A DNA stretch of 64,000 bases. It comes from Reticulitermes lucifugus (Eukaryota > Arthropoda > Insecta > Blattodea > Rhinotermitidae). Within the stretch, counting starts at the first letter, position 1; the number at the start of each line of letters is the position of its first letter. The stretch is taken from contig JAKCWW010000781.1 in assembly GCA_026260175.1 (NCBI GenBank), positions 21,594 through 85,593 on the forward strand, read 5' to 3'. The notes beneath the pieces are model-generated. The model was not told where the DNA came from and ran no database searches. It saw only the letters and a program-made list of their open reading frames with translations. Made by a program: the position numbers and the translations under genes. Positions 1-10,405 of this stretch are shown in pieces.

Positions 1-215
1 TCAAAGATGTGTCCATCACTAACACACAATTGAAATTTTGAAAGGGGGAAATACAGGAAGATGTTTTCTAAATCTGTACAGAAACTTTGAGAATTGTACT
101 GCAGAATTTCACCTTTTGGCTTCAGTGCATTTTCTCATAGAGAAGAGGAAACATCAAACGTGTTTCATATTGAGGACTTTAGTTTCTATGTGCAGTCATT
201 TCAAATGCAAAAATA
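1..215. other. Unassigned sequence left of the first transposon
   Basis: No coding exon, RNA gene or recognisable repeat can be supported here. The stretch ends at the TA dinucleotide that abuts the first transposon. Confidence 0.4.
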
Positions 216-690
216 CCGTATTTTTTGGCATATAAGACACACTTTTGTCACCTAAAAATTTGTCTGAAAAATGGAGTGCGTCTCATACGCCGAAAAATAC
301 GGGGAATTTTTATCTGTCAAAGTCTACTCTATTTGTTTACTGCGCCAGTCCCCCCTTCTCTCTGCACTATATATGCTGGGCCCCGCAGATGGATGGGTAG
401 GCACACAACAGAGATGTAATATACAAATAAGAAAAACGTATATTATAACACAACATGACTCCATAAGAAACATTTAATACAATGATATACAATACTGACC
501 AACAGACATAACATAAAACTGACCAAGCAATTACTTGTCACATACATACCGAAATAAAGTTACCTTGGCATAGTTGTGGGACTAAAACCCAACTAAAATG
601 AAGACCAGGGACCACGACCGCCGCCAAGGGACTCCAACCCTACCAACTAGGTTGCTGAACAGAATTTAGACCCCTTGGCCGAGACGAAAT

Positions 691-1070
691 TTTGATGTAT
701 CTTCCAGGCGGCTAGGATCAGAGTGGTGATCTCAAGCATACACACGTAAGAAGAAAACTCAGGGCAGGAGGGGAATAGGAGAGGGGGTAAGTAGGAGGAA
801 ACGATGCGCGCGACGAAGGTCCATAGGTCGGTAACTGGTCAGGGGTACTGGGAGCGGACTCCCGGACAAAATGAGTTATGGCTCTAATTTTTTTGACAGC
901 TAGGTAATCGAATGTTCTGGGCACTCGTTGATTCAGGGTCTGCTAGATCCCTGGTTTCGCACGAGCAATTTGATGTATCTTCCAGGCGGCTAGGATCAGA
1001 GTGGTGATCTCAAGCATACACACGCCTGAGGAAAACTCAGGGCAGGAGGGGAATAGGAGAGGGGGTAAGT
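691..1070 (+). repeat. 102-bp direct repeat inside the pogo-like element
   Basis: Positions 691-792 and 969-1070 are two copies in the same orientation. They begin TTTGATGTATCTTCCAGGCG and end GAGGGGGTAAGT. They differ only in a short block around GTAAGAAG versus GCCTGAGG. The copies are separated by about 176 bp. Near-identity inside an otherwise decayed element indicates a recent local duplication or an assembly artefact. Confidence 0.75.
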
Positions 1071-1235
1071 TACGTGTGTTGGTACGTTCGTGTAAACCGT
1101 TGGGCATGTGTGTTCAGCACATGCTCACGTGTTGGTGATGTCAGTTTTTCTTCTAGTTGCACAGTCTCGCAGTAGACTAACCCATGAATGACCCGAATCA
1201 CAGAATGGGTTAAGAATTCGTGAGATGCAGTGAAA

Positions 1236-1409
1236 ACCGAGATAGTTTTTAAATGTTTTAAGAAGTGTGGCATTAGTAATTCCCTTGACGGTACAGAGGA
1301 TAATTTATTGTTTGAAGACAGTGATGACTTTGTTCCTGATTGATAGGAACTTTCAAGTGTATCTAGCTCTGAAGATGACGATTTTTGTGGATTTGAGGAT
1401 GAAGATTAA
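1236..1409 (+). pseudogene. Remnant of pogo-like transposase C-terminus
   Basis: The frame starting at 1236 reads TEIVFKCFKKCGISNSLDGT, then EDNLLFEDSDDFVPD, two stop codons, and an acidic Ser/Asp/Glu-rich tail ending at 1409. The 'FKKCGISN-LDGTED' block is a pattern I recall from the C-terminal end of pogo/Tigger-type DDE transposases in animal genomes. The upstream catalytic domain is absent, and the two in-frame stops mean it is not functional. The identification is by pattern recall only. Confidence 0.55.
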
Positions 1410-1420
1410 TATCTTTAATG

Positions 1421-1463
1421 NNNNNNNNNNNNNNNNNNNNNNNNNNNNNNNNNNNNNNNNNNN
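1421..1463. other. Assembly gap of 43 N
   Basis: A run of 43 unknown bases lies just after the transposase remnant and within the transposon. Any reading frame crossing it is meaningless. Confidence 0.99.
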
Positions 1464-1585
1464 AATTCCCTGAAAAATCAATGTATTTTTTATTCAATAA
1501 ATGCATGATAAAATATACTAAAATTATTTGTTTCCAAAAGATCTGCATAAAAAATGGGATGCATCCTATACGCCGAAAAATACGG

Positions 1586-2110
1586 TAATTACTTTATGAC
1601 TGAATGAAATTTTTCAATGAATAAGGGATTAATGTGTGCATGATAACAGAAACTTGGACTGTACCTGCTGCCATGTTAGTAAATGGTGTGTGTGCATTTG
1701 TGTTCATGTGTGTGTGTGTGTGTGTGTGGGCACGCACGCTCGCTCGTTTTAGAGGTGCTGCATATTTTGAACTGAGTCTTAAGTTATGTGTCTGCTCGTA
1801 ATTGTTTTGCATGAATAATTTGATAGTGAATGTCACTTGAAGTGCTGTTTCAGGTAATTGGGTTTGGTTTTAAGTCACACTTTACACTTTTTGTTTTATG
1901 ACCATTTGTATTAGATAACAAACCAGTTGACTTTCTGATAATAGAGTCCAAATGATTTTTGTCATTAACACCAGATCCAGCCACTTGCATGATCATGTCC
2001 ATCCATCTTATATTCTTGCAACCTGTTACTGTTATGTTACCCTCTCAGCATTTTATACTCTTCAAAGAAGCTGCTTCCCATCAGATTTTCTCACAAACCA
2101 TCTGTATGTA
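1586..2110. other. Intergenic stretch with a (TG)n microsatellite
   Basis: An uninterrupted TG dinucleotide run occupies about 1707-1728. Nothing else in this stretch can be assigned. Confidence 0.5.
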
Positions 2111-2112
2111 TA

Positions 2113-2445
2113 CAGATGTACCCCGACTTACGTAGCTCCAACATACGTAGATCCGGACTTACATAAAAAGCTTCTTGTGCCACTACCAACCACTCCAACC
2201 ACCACCAAACCCACCCCTGCCTCTGCCTCAATTGAATATGACAGTGACTCCAGTATCGATTATGAATTATTATTATGTTTATATTAATTGTTTTAAAAAT
2301 TATTATTAATTATTATTACATCAGTTATTATTATTATTATTATTGTGTATAAGGTATATAATAAAACATGGCTCCGAGTTACGTAAAAATTGACTTACAC
2401 ATAGGGTTGCGGAACGATCCACTTATGTAAGTCGGGGACTTTCTG
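2113..2445. mobile_element. 333-bp MITE with TA target duplication
   Basis: The left end CAGATGTACCCCGACTTACG and the reverse complement of the right end, CAGAAAGTCCCCGACTTACA, form terminal inverted repeats. Both ends abut TA (2111-2112 and 2446-2447). The interior is A/T-rich, contains an ATT microsatellite near 2318-2345, and shows no transposase. This fits a non-autonomous Tc1/mariner-type element. Confidence 0.7.
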
Positions 2446-2674
2446 TATTTATTTCCCTCATCTCTGCTACCTATCTGGCCTATTATTACCTCCTGATCTG
2501 ACTGATACAGCAGTACTAAGTGACCTGTATGAATCACAAAAGTATTGCAGCTGAGCAGAGTTATATGGCATCACTGTGGAGCATTTGCAGAGGTGTGGAT
2601 GTGTTGTTATTGGCAGGCAAAATAAGACATCTAGTTTTTCCAGCTCTACTCCATAATTTTTTTAATAGTTAGGA

Positions 2675-2965
2675 TGAAGTGGGCGCATTGCTTGGAACAG
2701 CTTGGGCATGTTGTAAGAATGGATGGTACAAGGACAATAGAAAAATTACTGAAAAGCAAGCCACAAGGAGGGACAAAAAAAAAGGGAGACCTAGATGAAG
2801 GTAGATGGTTGATGTTGAATTGGACCTGAGGAATATGAGTGTAAAAAGATGGAGAATGAGAGCTTTGGACAGAAAAGAATGGGCATCTGTCTTGAGGGAA
2901 GCCAAGGCCAAACTTATAGGGCCACCATAGTACTAAAGAAGAAGAAGATGACGATGATGATGATG
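2675..2965 (+). mobile_element. LINE tail: 3' end of a non-LTR reverse transcriptase
   Basis: With frameshifts the + strand reads GHVVRMDGTRTIEKLLKSKP, then GRPR-RWL and WTEKNGHLS-GKP. This matches the recurrent C-terminal pattern of insect non-LTR retrotransposon polymerases ('GHV.RM..., GRPR.RW...D, R..W..V...A'). It ends in a GAAGAAGAAGATGACGATGA simple-sequence tail typical of LINE 3' termini. It is a 5'-truncated, inactivated copy. Confidence 0.65.
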
Positions 2966-3263
2966 AAATGGAGCATTGTTAAAGATTGGTGTAGTTTTCA
3001 GGGGAGGTTTTCAATTTCTTGTTTTCAAATGTCTTGGCTTTCATGAATGACTATGTGAAGCGAGTTTCAGATTTGTGAAATATACACTGATGGAAGGTTA
3101 CTGAAATGCGGACACTTTGCGAGTAGGGTGTCCATTGTAGAAATACAGGAACTGAATTGAGCTTAAAGGTTCACATTAAGGAACTGAAGATGGAAGATGA
3201 ACTCTAATCACATTTGTAAAAAGCTCTTTACTTTACAAAATGATATCTGAGTCAGGAGGAACC

Positions 3264-3862
3264 AGGATAATGTAGCTGGCATAGTGGCTGTATTATGGGC
3301 TGTATGATTCAAGGTTCCATTCCTGTCACCAGAATAAATTGTTTGCTTCTCCAAGTTGTCCAGACCGGCTCTGGGGCCCACCTAGCCTGTCTTCAATGGG
3401 TGGTGGGGTTTCTTTCCTCTGGGGGTAAAGAGGCTGCGACATGAAACAGACCACTTATCTCCTTCTAGTGCCAAGGATAAGGTGGGCTGGGATAGCGTAG
3501 TCATTATAGCGACTTACTACGGGTTGGATGGTCCAGGGATTGAATCCTGGTGGGGGCGAGATTTTCGGCACCCGTCCAGACCGACCCTGGGGCCTACCCA
3601 GCCTCCTCTACAATGGGTACCGGGTCTCTTTCCCGGGGTAAAGCGACCGGGGCGTGGAGCTGACCACCCACCCTCATCTAGTGCCAGGGTTAAAGAAAGA
3701 GTAGAGCTATACCCCTGCTCCTCCTCTGGGCCTTCATGGTCCGTTCTAGGGAGAACTTTACCTTTTACCTGAGGATAAGAGTGAGTGGAGATATACGGTA
3801 CCTCTACTTTCCCTGTATGCCTTTATGGTGTGCACTGGGAGACATCTTCACTTTTATATCAC
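3264..3862 (+). repeat. SINE copy (family A) split by a second SINE
   Basis: The left part (3264-3473) matches the family A body: a tRNA-like head, 'CCAGACCGGCTCTGGGGCCC', a GGGGGTAAAG block and 'TCTAGTGCCA'. The matching 3' part (a 'GAGTGGAGATATACGGTACC' segment and TTCACTTTTAT) resumes after 3779. Between them sits another family A copy bounded by an 8-bp duplication, AGGATAAG (3474-3481 and 3772-3779). The older copy was therefore interrupted by the younger one. Confidence 0.8.
3482..3771 (+). mobile_element. Full-length tRNA-derived SINE, family A, with TSD
   Basis: The head reads GGGCTGGGATAGCGTAGTCA with a box A-like TAGCGTAGTC and, about 45 bp on, a box B-like GGGATTGAATCC, as in RNA polymerase III promoters of tRNA-derived SINEs. 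A shared body follows (GACCGACCCTGGGGCCTACC, GGGGTAAAGCGACCGGGGCG, TCTAGTGCCAGGGTTAA). The 3' end is a TTTACCTTTTACC simple tail. It is flanked by AGGATAAG duplications. Other copies of the family in this window, on both strands, are listed separately. Confidence 0.85.
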
Positions 3863-4140
3863 AGATTCAGGAAACCAAGTATCCTGACTGACATGTGCCT
3901 TAGTTAGTTAGTTAGTAATTTGTTTGTTTGGTTGGTTTTGAGATGTGCTTCATTCCTACAGAAAAATGCCAACATAGTGCCTTAGTATGGGCAGTATTTA
4001 CTGATTGCCATATTTTTCCTCACTGACCATAATCATTTATTTCCCTTCTGATGCTATTTCATATCTGCAAACCAAGAAACAAACAAATCTAAGAATTTTA
4101 TTCTTTAGTTGTAGGTAATATTAAGTGTTCTTATTTTCAG

Positions 4141-4188
4141 GTGTTGCAGTCTGCAAAAGAGCAGCTGAAATGGTCACTTCTGAAGTGA
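4141..4188 (+). CDS. Possible last coding exon of an upstream gene
   Basis: A good 3' splice site (TTCTTATTTTCAG ending at 4140) is followed by an open frame of 15 codons, VLQSAKEQLKWSLLK, and a TGA. A-T-rich sequence with AATAAA hexamers at 4410-4415 and 4622-4627 follows, as expected for a 3' UTR. I do not recognise the peptide and could not find a convincing partner exon upstream. The surrounding CpG poverty resembles the G alpha gene body. It could also be chance or a 5' UTR exon. Confidence 0.2.
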   Translation: MLQSAKEQLKWSLLK

Positions 4189-6686
4189 TACTTGTCACTA
4201 AACCATGACTGCCAACACTTCGGATTCGTGCTTGAATTTTTGGACACCTGTAATGTTTTGTATCACATGTATTATTACTGTTCACAATTCAGCAGTGTGA
4301 TGAATGTTGGATGTGGTAAGACAGTTCTGCAGGGGTCTGATAATGCTGCACATTAGCATGAGAAGTTCAAGTTCCATTGTCAGCTTTGTAAAAGTAAAAA
4401 TATTCAAATAATAAAATTATATAGAATATGTTTGTGAAACAATGTAAAATTTGTCTTGTTAAGTCTGCAACTTGCTTCCTCATCAAATGAAATATACAGT
4501 GGAAGATATATTATGTGGATGGGAAATGTTATAAAAATAGTTTTATTTGGTGAGGAATATTGATGGTGTTTTACTTTCTTCACACAATTTGTGATACCAC
4601 TGGTTAGTTTCATAACTGACAAATAAAATTGATTGTGATACATCATTCAGTTTGTGTACTGTGGTGTTGACCATGCGCTTATAGTTGGATTTTACCTTCT
4701 AAATGCCATGCCTTTTATTTTGTGATTCAGGTTGCTGTTTTGTGACCCACTGTCTCCCCTCTACCTGTATGACCTATCCACATAGCAGCTTGATATGTTT
4801 CTACCCTAAAAATGGAGGCAGCAGGTTCCTCTGAAATGTTAGCAATCATACAAAAACACAATGTTATAACCTAGGAGACCACAGTTAAAATTTTTTACCT
4901 CCATTAAATTCAAAATTTTTTCTGCTTTGTACACCACAGATTGAGGGTGTGAGAGAGAATAGACTATTCAGTTGCCAGAACTCTCAAGTAAAATAATTGG
5001 AAGTAGACACACATGATTTGTGATATGATATGTAAATAAGATAGGACCAGAAAGCAGAGAGCACTTGCCTATGTGTGAAATCATATGCACTTGACAGCAG
5101 TGATTGCTGAAAGCAGCAGCCCACAGTGTTCTCCTAGATAAGAATGTTGATATTCAGCAGTAATGATAAATATTTAATTTTAACTATAGAAGAGAGGGTA
5201 GATGATGGAATAACAGCCCTCAACTTAAGTGGATTTATAAATCAAGTTTAAGAAGAAGTGGACCCAGAAGAGACTGACTTACTGTATTATCTGTGAAGAT
5301 AATAATTGACTAGTGTCATGATCACCCTTTTCTGTACTGTACCATTGACGGCGTCCCCTGGAAAGGTATATTAATAGACGGCTAATCCTTCCAACACTGG
5401 ACAGTAAAAGATGATAAACAAGGCGAATCTGGACACGATAAAGTAAAGTAAGTGTACTAGGCCTTCCAAGACCTGTTATGGATGCAACAAAACAATATCA
5501 TTCACTTTTTTTTTCCTTTCAGTTGATATTTTAAGATCTTCATTGGAATGTGGTCAGAGTTTCCTCATTATTTTGAAAATACGGTTACTTGTGGGATTTT
5601 CAATTCTTTTATATTTCCTTAATTTTGTTTATGGTCCAGAATGGTATATTGTACAGACCTCATGATCCATATTTCTGCAAATACAAATCTTTTTTACTAG
5701 TTCTCACTGTGCATGTTTTATTTCCTGTTCTTCTACAAAATTTCCACTTTGTATGGGTCCTCTCAGAACCTAGCCACACCATCTGTTTCTGTCTTCCCTG
5801 AGCTCCGGAATTTCTTTGCATGTTCTTTCTGCCTTTTGTCTGACACTTTACCCAAAGGGCTATGTTGTCTGGTTGCCTGTTGCTGTACAAAATATCATCC
5901 TTACTGACCAAGAATTTTCTTTTACTGGAGTACATTGTGTGGAAGAATGTTTTTAACATGAAATTATTATTTAACGGTTATCATTCCATGAGACAGTATT
6001 CTTGTCTGTAAAATGTACTGGCAAATGACCTACCATGCTATATGCTGGTTTCTGTGTGTTTACTTGATAGCAAATTAAATGTCCACACTAAGCCAGAAAA
6101 ACTCAGGCTGTCAAGAGATACAATTTGCTTTTATATCCATCTCATAAAAGTTAAATGCGACGTATAATTTCCCTTAAACATATTTAAGATACTTACTTTT
6201 CAATGTTAGATGGCAGCATTAAGTTTGAAATTCTGCCTGTCAGTGTTTTCCTAAATTTTGTATGTGCACACAATCATTTTTACTTCATGATGAAACCCCC
6301 CAGTGTTTCATACTGTAGCTTTGAACTGCATCATTGTCTTTTGGGGCCTAACTTTATCTTACTATCTAATAAATATAGATTTTACAGTTTTGCTTTTGTG
6401 TGTTGTTAAAAATACCAAGCTGACCTGTGTTCTAGAGAACAATACAGTCTAAATGTAAAATTGAGAGAAAAAGGAAAGGAAAGAAAAAATAAAAGAAAAA
6501 GACATTATGATGTTACAATATGACAGTCTGTTACAAAATCACAGTATTTCTGCATGTTTTTTAAAGTCGTGAAAATCTCAACGTATCAGTTGATTCCTAT
6601 AACTGATGCGCACTTCCCAAGTACCTACCATAATCCAGCAGCTGCTTCAGTGAACTGCTGTTATTTATAACATACTATTTATTTTA
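4189..6686. other. Intergenic; no gene seen
   Basis: Only short chance frames are present. A degraded repeat near 4803-4850 (AATGGAGGCAGCAGGTTCCT) resembles one at 43672-43705. The DNA is strikingly poor in CpG. No domain, exon chain or RNA gene is supported. Confidence 0.4.
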
Positions 6687-6960
6687 ATTGTGGGTTAGCT
6701 TAGTCAGTACAGTAAGCGGATAGATGACTGGAGTTAGCTTCCTGGCAGGAGCAAGAATTTTTCTCTTTGCCACCAAATCTGGACCAGCTCTAGGGCCAAT
6801 CCAGTTTTCTATCTGACATGTATTGGGTGCTTGTTTCCAGGGGGTAAAGCGGCCAGAGCTTGAAGCTAACCACTGAGACCTACCAGTGAAGAAGTTAAGA
6901 ATATGTAGAGCTATATCTGTGCTTGTCCATACATTTTCATGGCGTGGTGCTAATTAATTA
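6687..6960 (+). mobile_element. SINE family A copy, diverged
   Basis: It contains the family landmarks in order: TTAGCTTAGTCAGTACAGTA head, 'TTCCTGGCAGGAGCAAG', 'CTGGACCAGCTCTAGGGCC', 'GGGGGTAAAGCGGCC', 'GAAGTTAAGAATATGTAGAG', and a tail with CATGGCGTGGTGCTAA. The divergence indicates an old insertion. Confidence 0.7.
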
Positions 6961-7390
6961 ATTGATTATAATTTTCAAATGTGATACTGTTCATTAATAT
7001 AGTGTTTAATAACAGCTTATCTAATCAGCAGGAAACTTACTTGATTATGAAAATAGCAATTGATAATTGAAAGTAAAGATAAGAGAATTTTTTCATGTGT
7101 AGGTAATATTTTTAGATTAAAGAGTGCTGTGGTTTGGTTGGAATTCTAATAGGATTTACTGTCATGACAATTTATAGTATAGGAGTAACATAATGCTGTA
7201 ATCTTTCAGTACAGTACTCAGACCTTACACTTGCATGCGATACTGTTGCAGTTTCTGTTGTAATGCCATTGATCTGTGAAGCTACTTCCTCAGATTGTCA
7301 CCATTCTGTGTGGTACGTGCAGCATTACTGTGCATTTTTATGACACATTTTTACCGTGTATTTAAGTACAACAAGAAATAAACCAACAAT

Positions 7391-7686
7391 ATAAACTGTA
7401 TTACTTCATTTTTTACTTATGATCCAACATGTTTCGGTCTCTTCTGCCATCATCAGGGATCAATTCACTATGTCTTCAAGATTACAAAACCTTTCCGTAG
7501 TAATTGTTGAAATCCAAATGTAAAATATTAATATTTTATGTACTATTATTATTTTATATTTGGATTTTAACAGTTACTATATAATGATCTTGTAACCTTC
7601 ATGACATATTGAATTGATCCCTGCTGATAGTTGAATAGACCAAAGCATGTTAGATCAAAAATAAAAAATGAAATAATACAGTTTAT
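7391..7686. repeat. Inverted-repeat element with hammerhead-like motif
   Basis: The left arm starts ATAAACTGTATTACTTCATT and the right arm ends with its complement (AATGAAATAATACAGTTTAT). The arms are about 140 bp around an AT-rich centre near 7538. On the - strand the left arm carries GATCC-CTGATGA-T-GG..CC-GAAACATGTT-GGATC (7461 to 7421). The right arm carries a decayed + strand copy at about 7615-7655 (CTGCTGATAG..CCAAAGCATGTTAGATC). See the finding on hammerhead-like motifs. Confidence 0.7.
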
Positions 7687-7984
7687 GTAATCACCCAAAA
7701 GACCACAGATTACATCAACATTGCGGCAGAAGCCTGAAATCAAGGTTAATACAGTTTATATTTTTGGTTTACTTTCTTATTATTGTGCATTCTTTGCACA
7801 TAGTGCATGGAAGAAATACATGCTTCTTCTCTGAAACTACTGAAAATATGTTTATGGCATCTTAATATCGAAAGTTTACATCAGACTTTGTTCAGCAGTT
7901 TTTGTTTGGTTTGTGGTTGTCCAATATATAAAAGTCTACGTTATTGGAATTGAATGAACTATTTAATATTATAGAGCAGAATTA
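7687..7984. other. Intergenic; no gene seen
   Basis: Partial extra copies of the neighbouring inverted-repeat end (TAATACAGTTTATATTTTTG near 7750) are present. Nothing else is assignable. Confidence 0.4.
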
Positions 7985-8330
7985 TTTTTGAGAAGCTAGT
8001 AGTTTCTCAGCTAGTCAAATTCCCTGCATTTTCTGGAACTGAAATGTTATTTACTGTTCTCACAAGAGCCCACCATTTGTCCTTATTCTGAACCAGACAA
8101 ATCCAGTACATGCCATCCCAACAGGTTTCATTATGATCCATTTTAACATTCTCTCATCTATGCCTGGGTATTCCAAGTGATCTGTTTGTTTGGGTTTCCC
8201 CACCAAAACCCTGTATTTTTTCTTTTCCGTCTAATGAAGTAATCATTTTCATCATCTGTGTGCTGTTCTTTCTACCCTGAATAAAACATTTAATTTCATT
8301 GTTCAGAACTGTTCCTTCTATTTTCTCAGT
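7985..8330 (-). mobile_element. LINE relic: reverse transcriptase C-terminus
   Basis: Read on the - strand with frame changes, the segment gives VKMDHNETCWDGMYWICLVQ, followed by NKDKWWALVRTVNNISVPEN and AGNLTS. This is the 'R.RWEDNIKMDL.E.GW..MDWI.LAQDRDRWRALV..VMNLRVP.NAGNFLTS' tail shared by several relics here (9405, 54880, 56815). It is 5' truncated and carries stop codons, so it is inactive. Confidence 0.7.
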
Positions 8331-9404
8331 TTATTTTCTGTGTGATTTTGCTTCTGATTCATTAGTACTCAGCTACAAATATTTCCTAAAAAGTACGCTT
8401 TTAATGTTGCTGTCTTCTGAGATATGACTTTATGTAGTTCAGTATATGGATGCCTGTCACATGCCAGAAGACAGCAGTCTTTGTAGTGACTGCTATGAGA
8501 ACCTGAAATCTCACAAATCTATTATTATTCATTTAAATGGAGGTTTTTGTTTGATTTGGGTTTGAATTCCATCATATAGGCCTTGTAAGTTGCACATGGT
8601 CCACTGCATTGAACCACTTATTCTGTGTAAGAATTAGGTAATCTTGACAGCTTGTCTTATCTCCACTTGTTAATGTGTCTATCTTATGTAGCAAAACCAA
8701 TGTACCTGAGAGATAAGACATGTCATGTATTGTACTTCTTTGCTAGAACTTGTGTTTCTTTGTTGGTGAACATAAGGTGCTTGTTAGTGTGCTTTAGGAA
8801 TTGAACTTGGGTAAGATGTTTGCACATGGAGTGGGGATGGAATCAGTGGGAGGGATCACATAACGTTATCAAGTAGTGCTAATGTATTATTTGTTTTTTA
8901 TATGTCTGTGCAGGTTCATGGTTGTAACTTAAAAGTTTATCAGATTTACTTGAGTACTGATGTGTTGTGCGTTCGGAATCTAAACAGATGTATTCAACGC
9001 TGAACCCAAATTGTAGTAATCACTAGTGTTGTATGAAAACTGCAGGTAACAGAATGTGTTTTAATTCTGTAGGTTTGCAACATGACATGCATATTAGTAT
9101 TACAAACTCAGTGGTAGGATGATTAGCGTGCATGAGAGAGAGAGTGATGTGTCATCAGGTGCTCTGTAAGCTAGTCAATAAGTGATCATAGCGTTTCCCC
9201 CATTATATGGACCCAAATACACTGTTTAAGGTTTCAGAAATATTCAAGAAAAAAAGATGCATGCAGGTACCATAACTTTCTCTGGAGGAACTTGCTTTCC
9301 CCATATTAATGGTGGATTAATGCTATATTCTGTCCTGTAGATAGAGGCTTTAAAAATTTCAAGAAATACTTGAACAGATGACTTATTCCTATGGAGGAAA
9401 ATCA
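8331..9404. other. Intergenic; very CpG-poor, no gene seen
   Basis: By hand count, 8401-9000 contains only four CpG dinucleotides. A GA run lies near 9134-9142. No exon, RNA or mobile element can be supported. Confidence 0.4.
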
Positions 9405-9610
9405 CTGTTGAGAAGCTAAGAGTTTTTTATCTAGTAATGAAATGCTGTACATTTTATGGAACCTGAAGGTTCATTATGATGTTCACAGAAGCCCACCAAT
9501 GATCCCTATCCTGAGCTACATGAATCTAGTTCACACCTTCTCATCCTATTCCTTCAAAATTCAGTTTATTAATGGCTAGGTCTTTGAAGTGATTTCTGAT
9601 TTTCTGGCAA
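9405..9610 (-). mobile_element. LINE relic, same family as the one at 7985
   Basis: The segment matches the 7985-8190 sequence in the same orientation (GAGAAGCTA.., AGCCCACCAATGATCCCTAT, and a 'GGCTAGGTCTTTGAAGTGAT' block). On the - strand it gives remnants of the 'DRDRWRALV..VMNLRVP' tail. It is heavily mutated. Confidence 0.6.
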
Positions 9611-10260
9611 AAGTTTATATGTATCATCTCCTGTATGTACATTCATCACCCTTCTCATCTTCCTTTATTTTATTACCATAATAATATTTACTGATATCCA
9701 AAATGGCTGTGTAACCTTTTGTCCACTGAGTATTTTTTAGCTTATTTTGTGTGGTAGGCATTTAAAAATGCTGTAAGTTACAGACACAGTGGGATATCCT
9801 AGTACATTGGACACTGTCCCAGGATAAACAAGACATAGCAGTTATGGGGTAACCCCTGGCACGTGCCCTTTCAAGAGATACTGGAAAATGTAAATACATA
9901 CAATAAAAGTGGCAGTAGTGTTCACTCTACCTCTGTGATGGCAAATAGAAGTCAGAACTGAAGCTTTGTCATAATTATACCTGTAGTGCTGATGAAATGT
10001 TGAATGTTTTATTTATAAATGTACTCATGTACACCTGTGATGCACTGTGTCCCAGTAATCAGTATTGGAATAGTGGACCTAACCCTGTAGTCACTGGAAG
10101 ACAAAACAACTAATCCATGATTCGGATTCAGTTGGCTTTCTTGAGGCGTGACTTTAATAAGGTTGTCATGCAACACAGTGTACTATTTAAGAGATATAAA
10201 AGTTTGAAAGTAGCACTTAACGTTTTTTGGTCTATATTACATATGTTCGTGGCAGTTGCT

Positions 10261-10281
10261 TAGAAGGAAAATCTTGCAGCT
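10261..10281 (+). promoter_or_regulatory. Leader just before the G alpha start codon
   Basis: An in-frame TAG (10261-10263) precedes the ATG by six codons, so 10282 is the first possible start in this frame. A TTGCAG at 10274-10279 could be a 3' splice site. In that case the 5' UTR would be in an upstream exon that I could not locate. Confidence 0.4.
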
Positions 10282-10405
10282 ATGGGTTGTTTTGACTCAA
10301 AAGATCCAGTGATACGAGATCAGAAGATTGTAAGCCGGCAACTGGAAGAGAAACTCAAGATTTGGAACAAGGATTACAAGAAGGCAATCAAGCTGCTACT
10401 GCTGG
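10282..10405 (+). CDS. Galphaf: G alpha exon 1
   Basis: Residues 1-41 plus one base: the lipid-modified N-terminus, the beta-gamma-binding N-helix (ending NKDYKKAIK) and strand beta 1 (LLLL). The donor is G|GTATGG. The reading frame runs on into the intron as an artefact. Confidence 0.92.

Larger units (their letters stand above)
216..1585 (+). mobile_element. Decayed pogo/Tigger-like DNA transposon
   Basis: The left end reads CCGTATTTTTTGGCATATAA and the right end, on the opposite strand, reads CCGTATTTTTCGGCGTATAG. These are imperfect terminal inverted repeats, and each is flanked by TA (214-215 and 1586-1587), the target used by Tc1/mariner/pogo elements. Near the right end a + strand reading frame resembles the tail of a pogo-class transposase (separate entry). 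The interior carries a 102-bp direct repeat (691-792 and 969-1070) and an assembly gap. A second inner copy of the left-end motif lies near 285-302. Assignment to pogo/Tigger rests on the TA target and the transposase tail. The element is broken and not autonomous. Confidence 0.6.

Noticed and set aside
1267-1548. Open frames containing a run of X
   Set aside because: They cross the 43-N assembly gap, so their apparent length is meaningless.
3494-3552. Possible tRNA gene at the head of the family A SINE
   Set aside because: Same reasoning: a pol III promoter-like head within a dispersed repeat, with no cloverleaf-forming acceptor stem seen.
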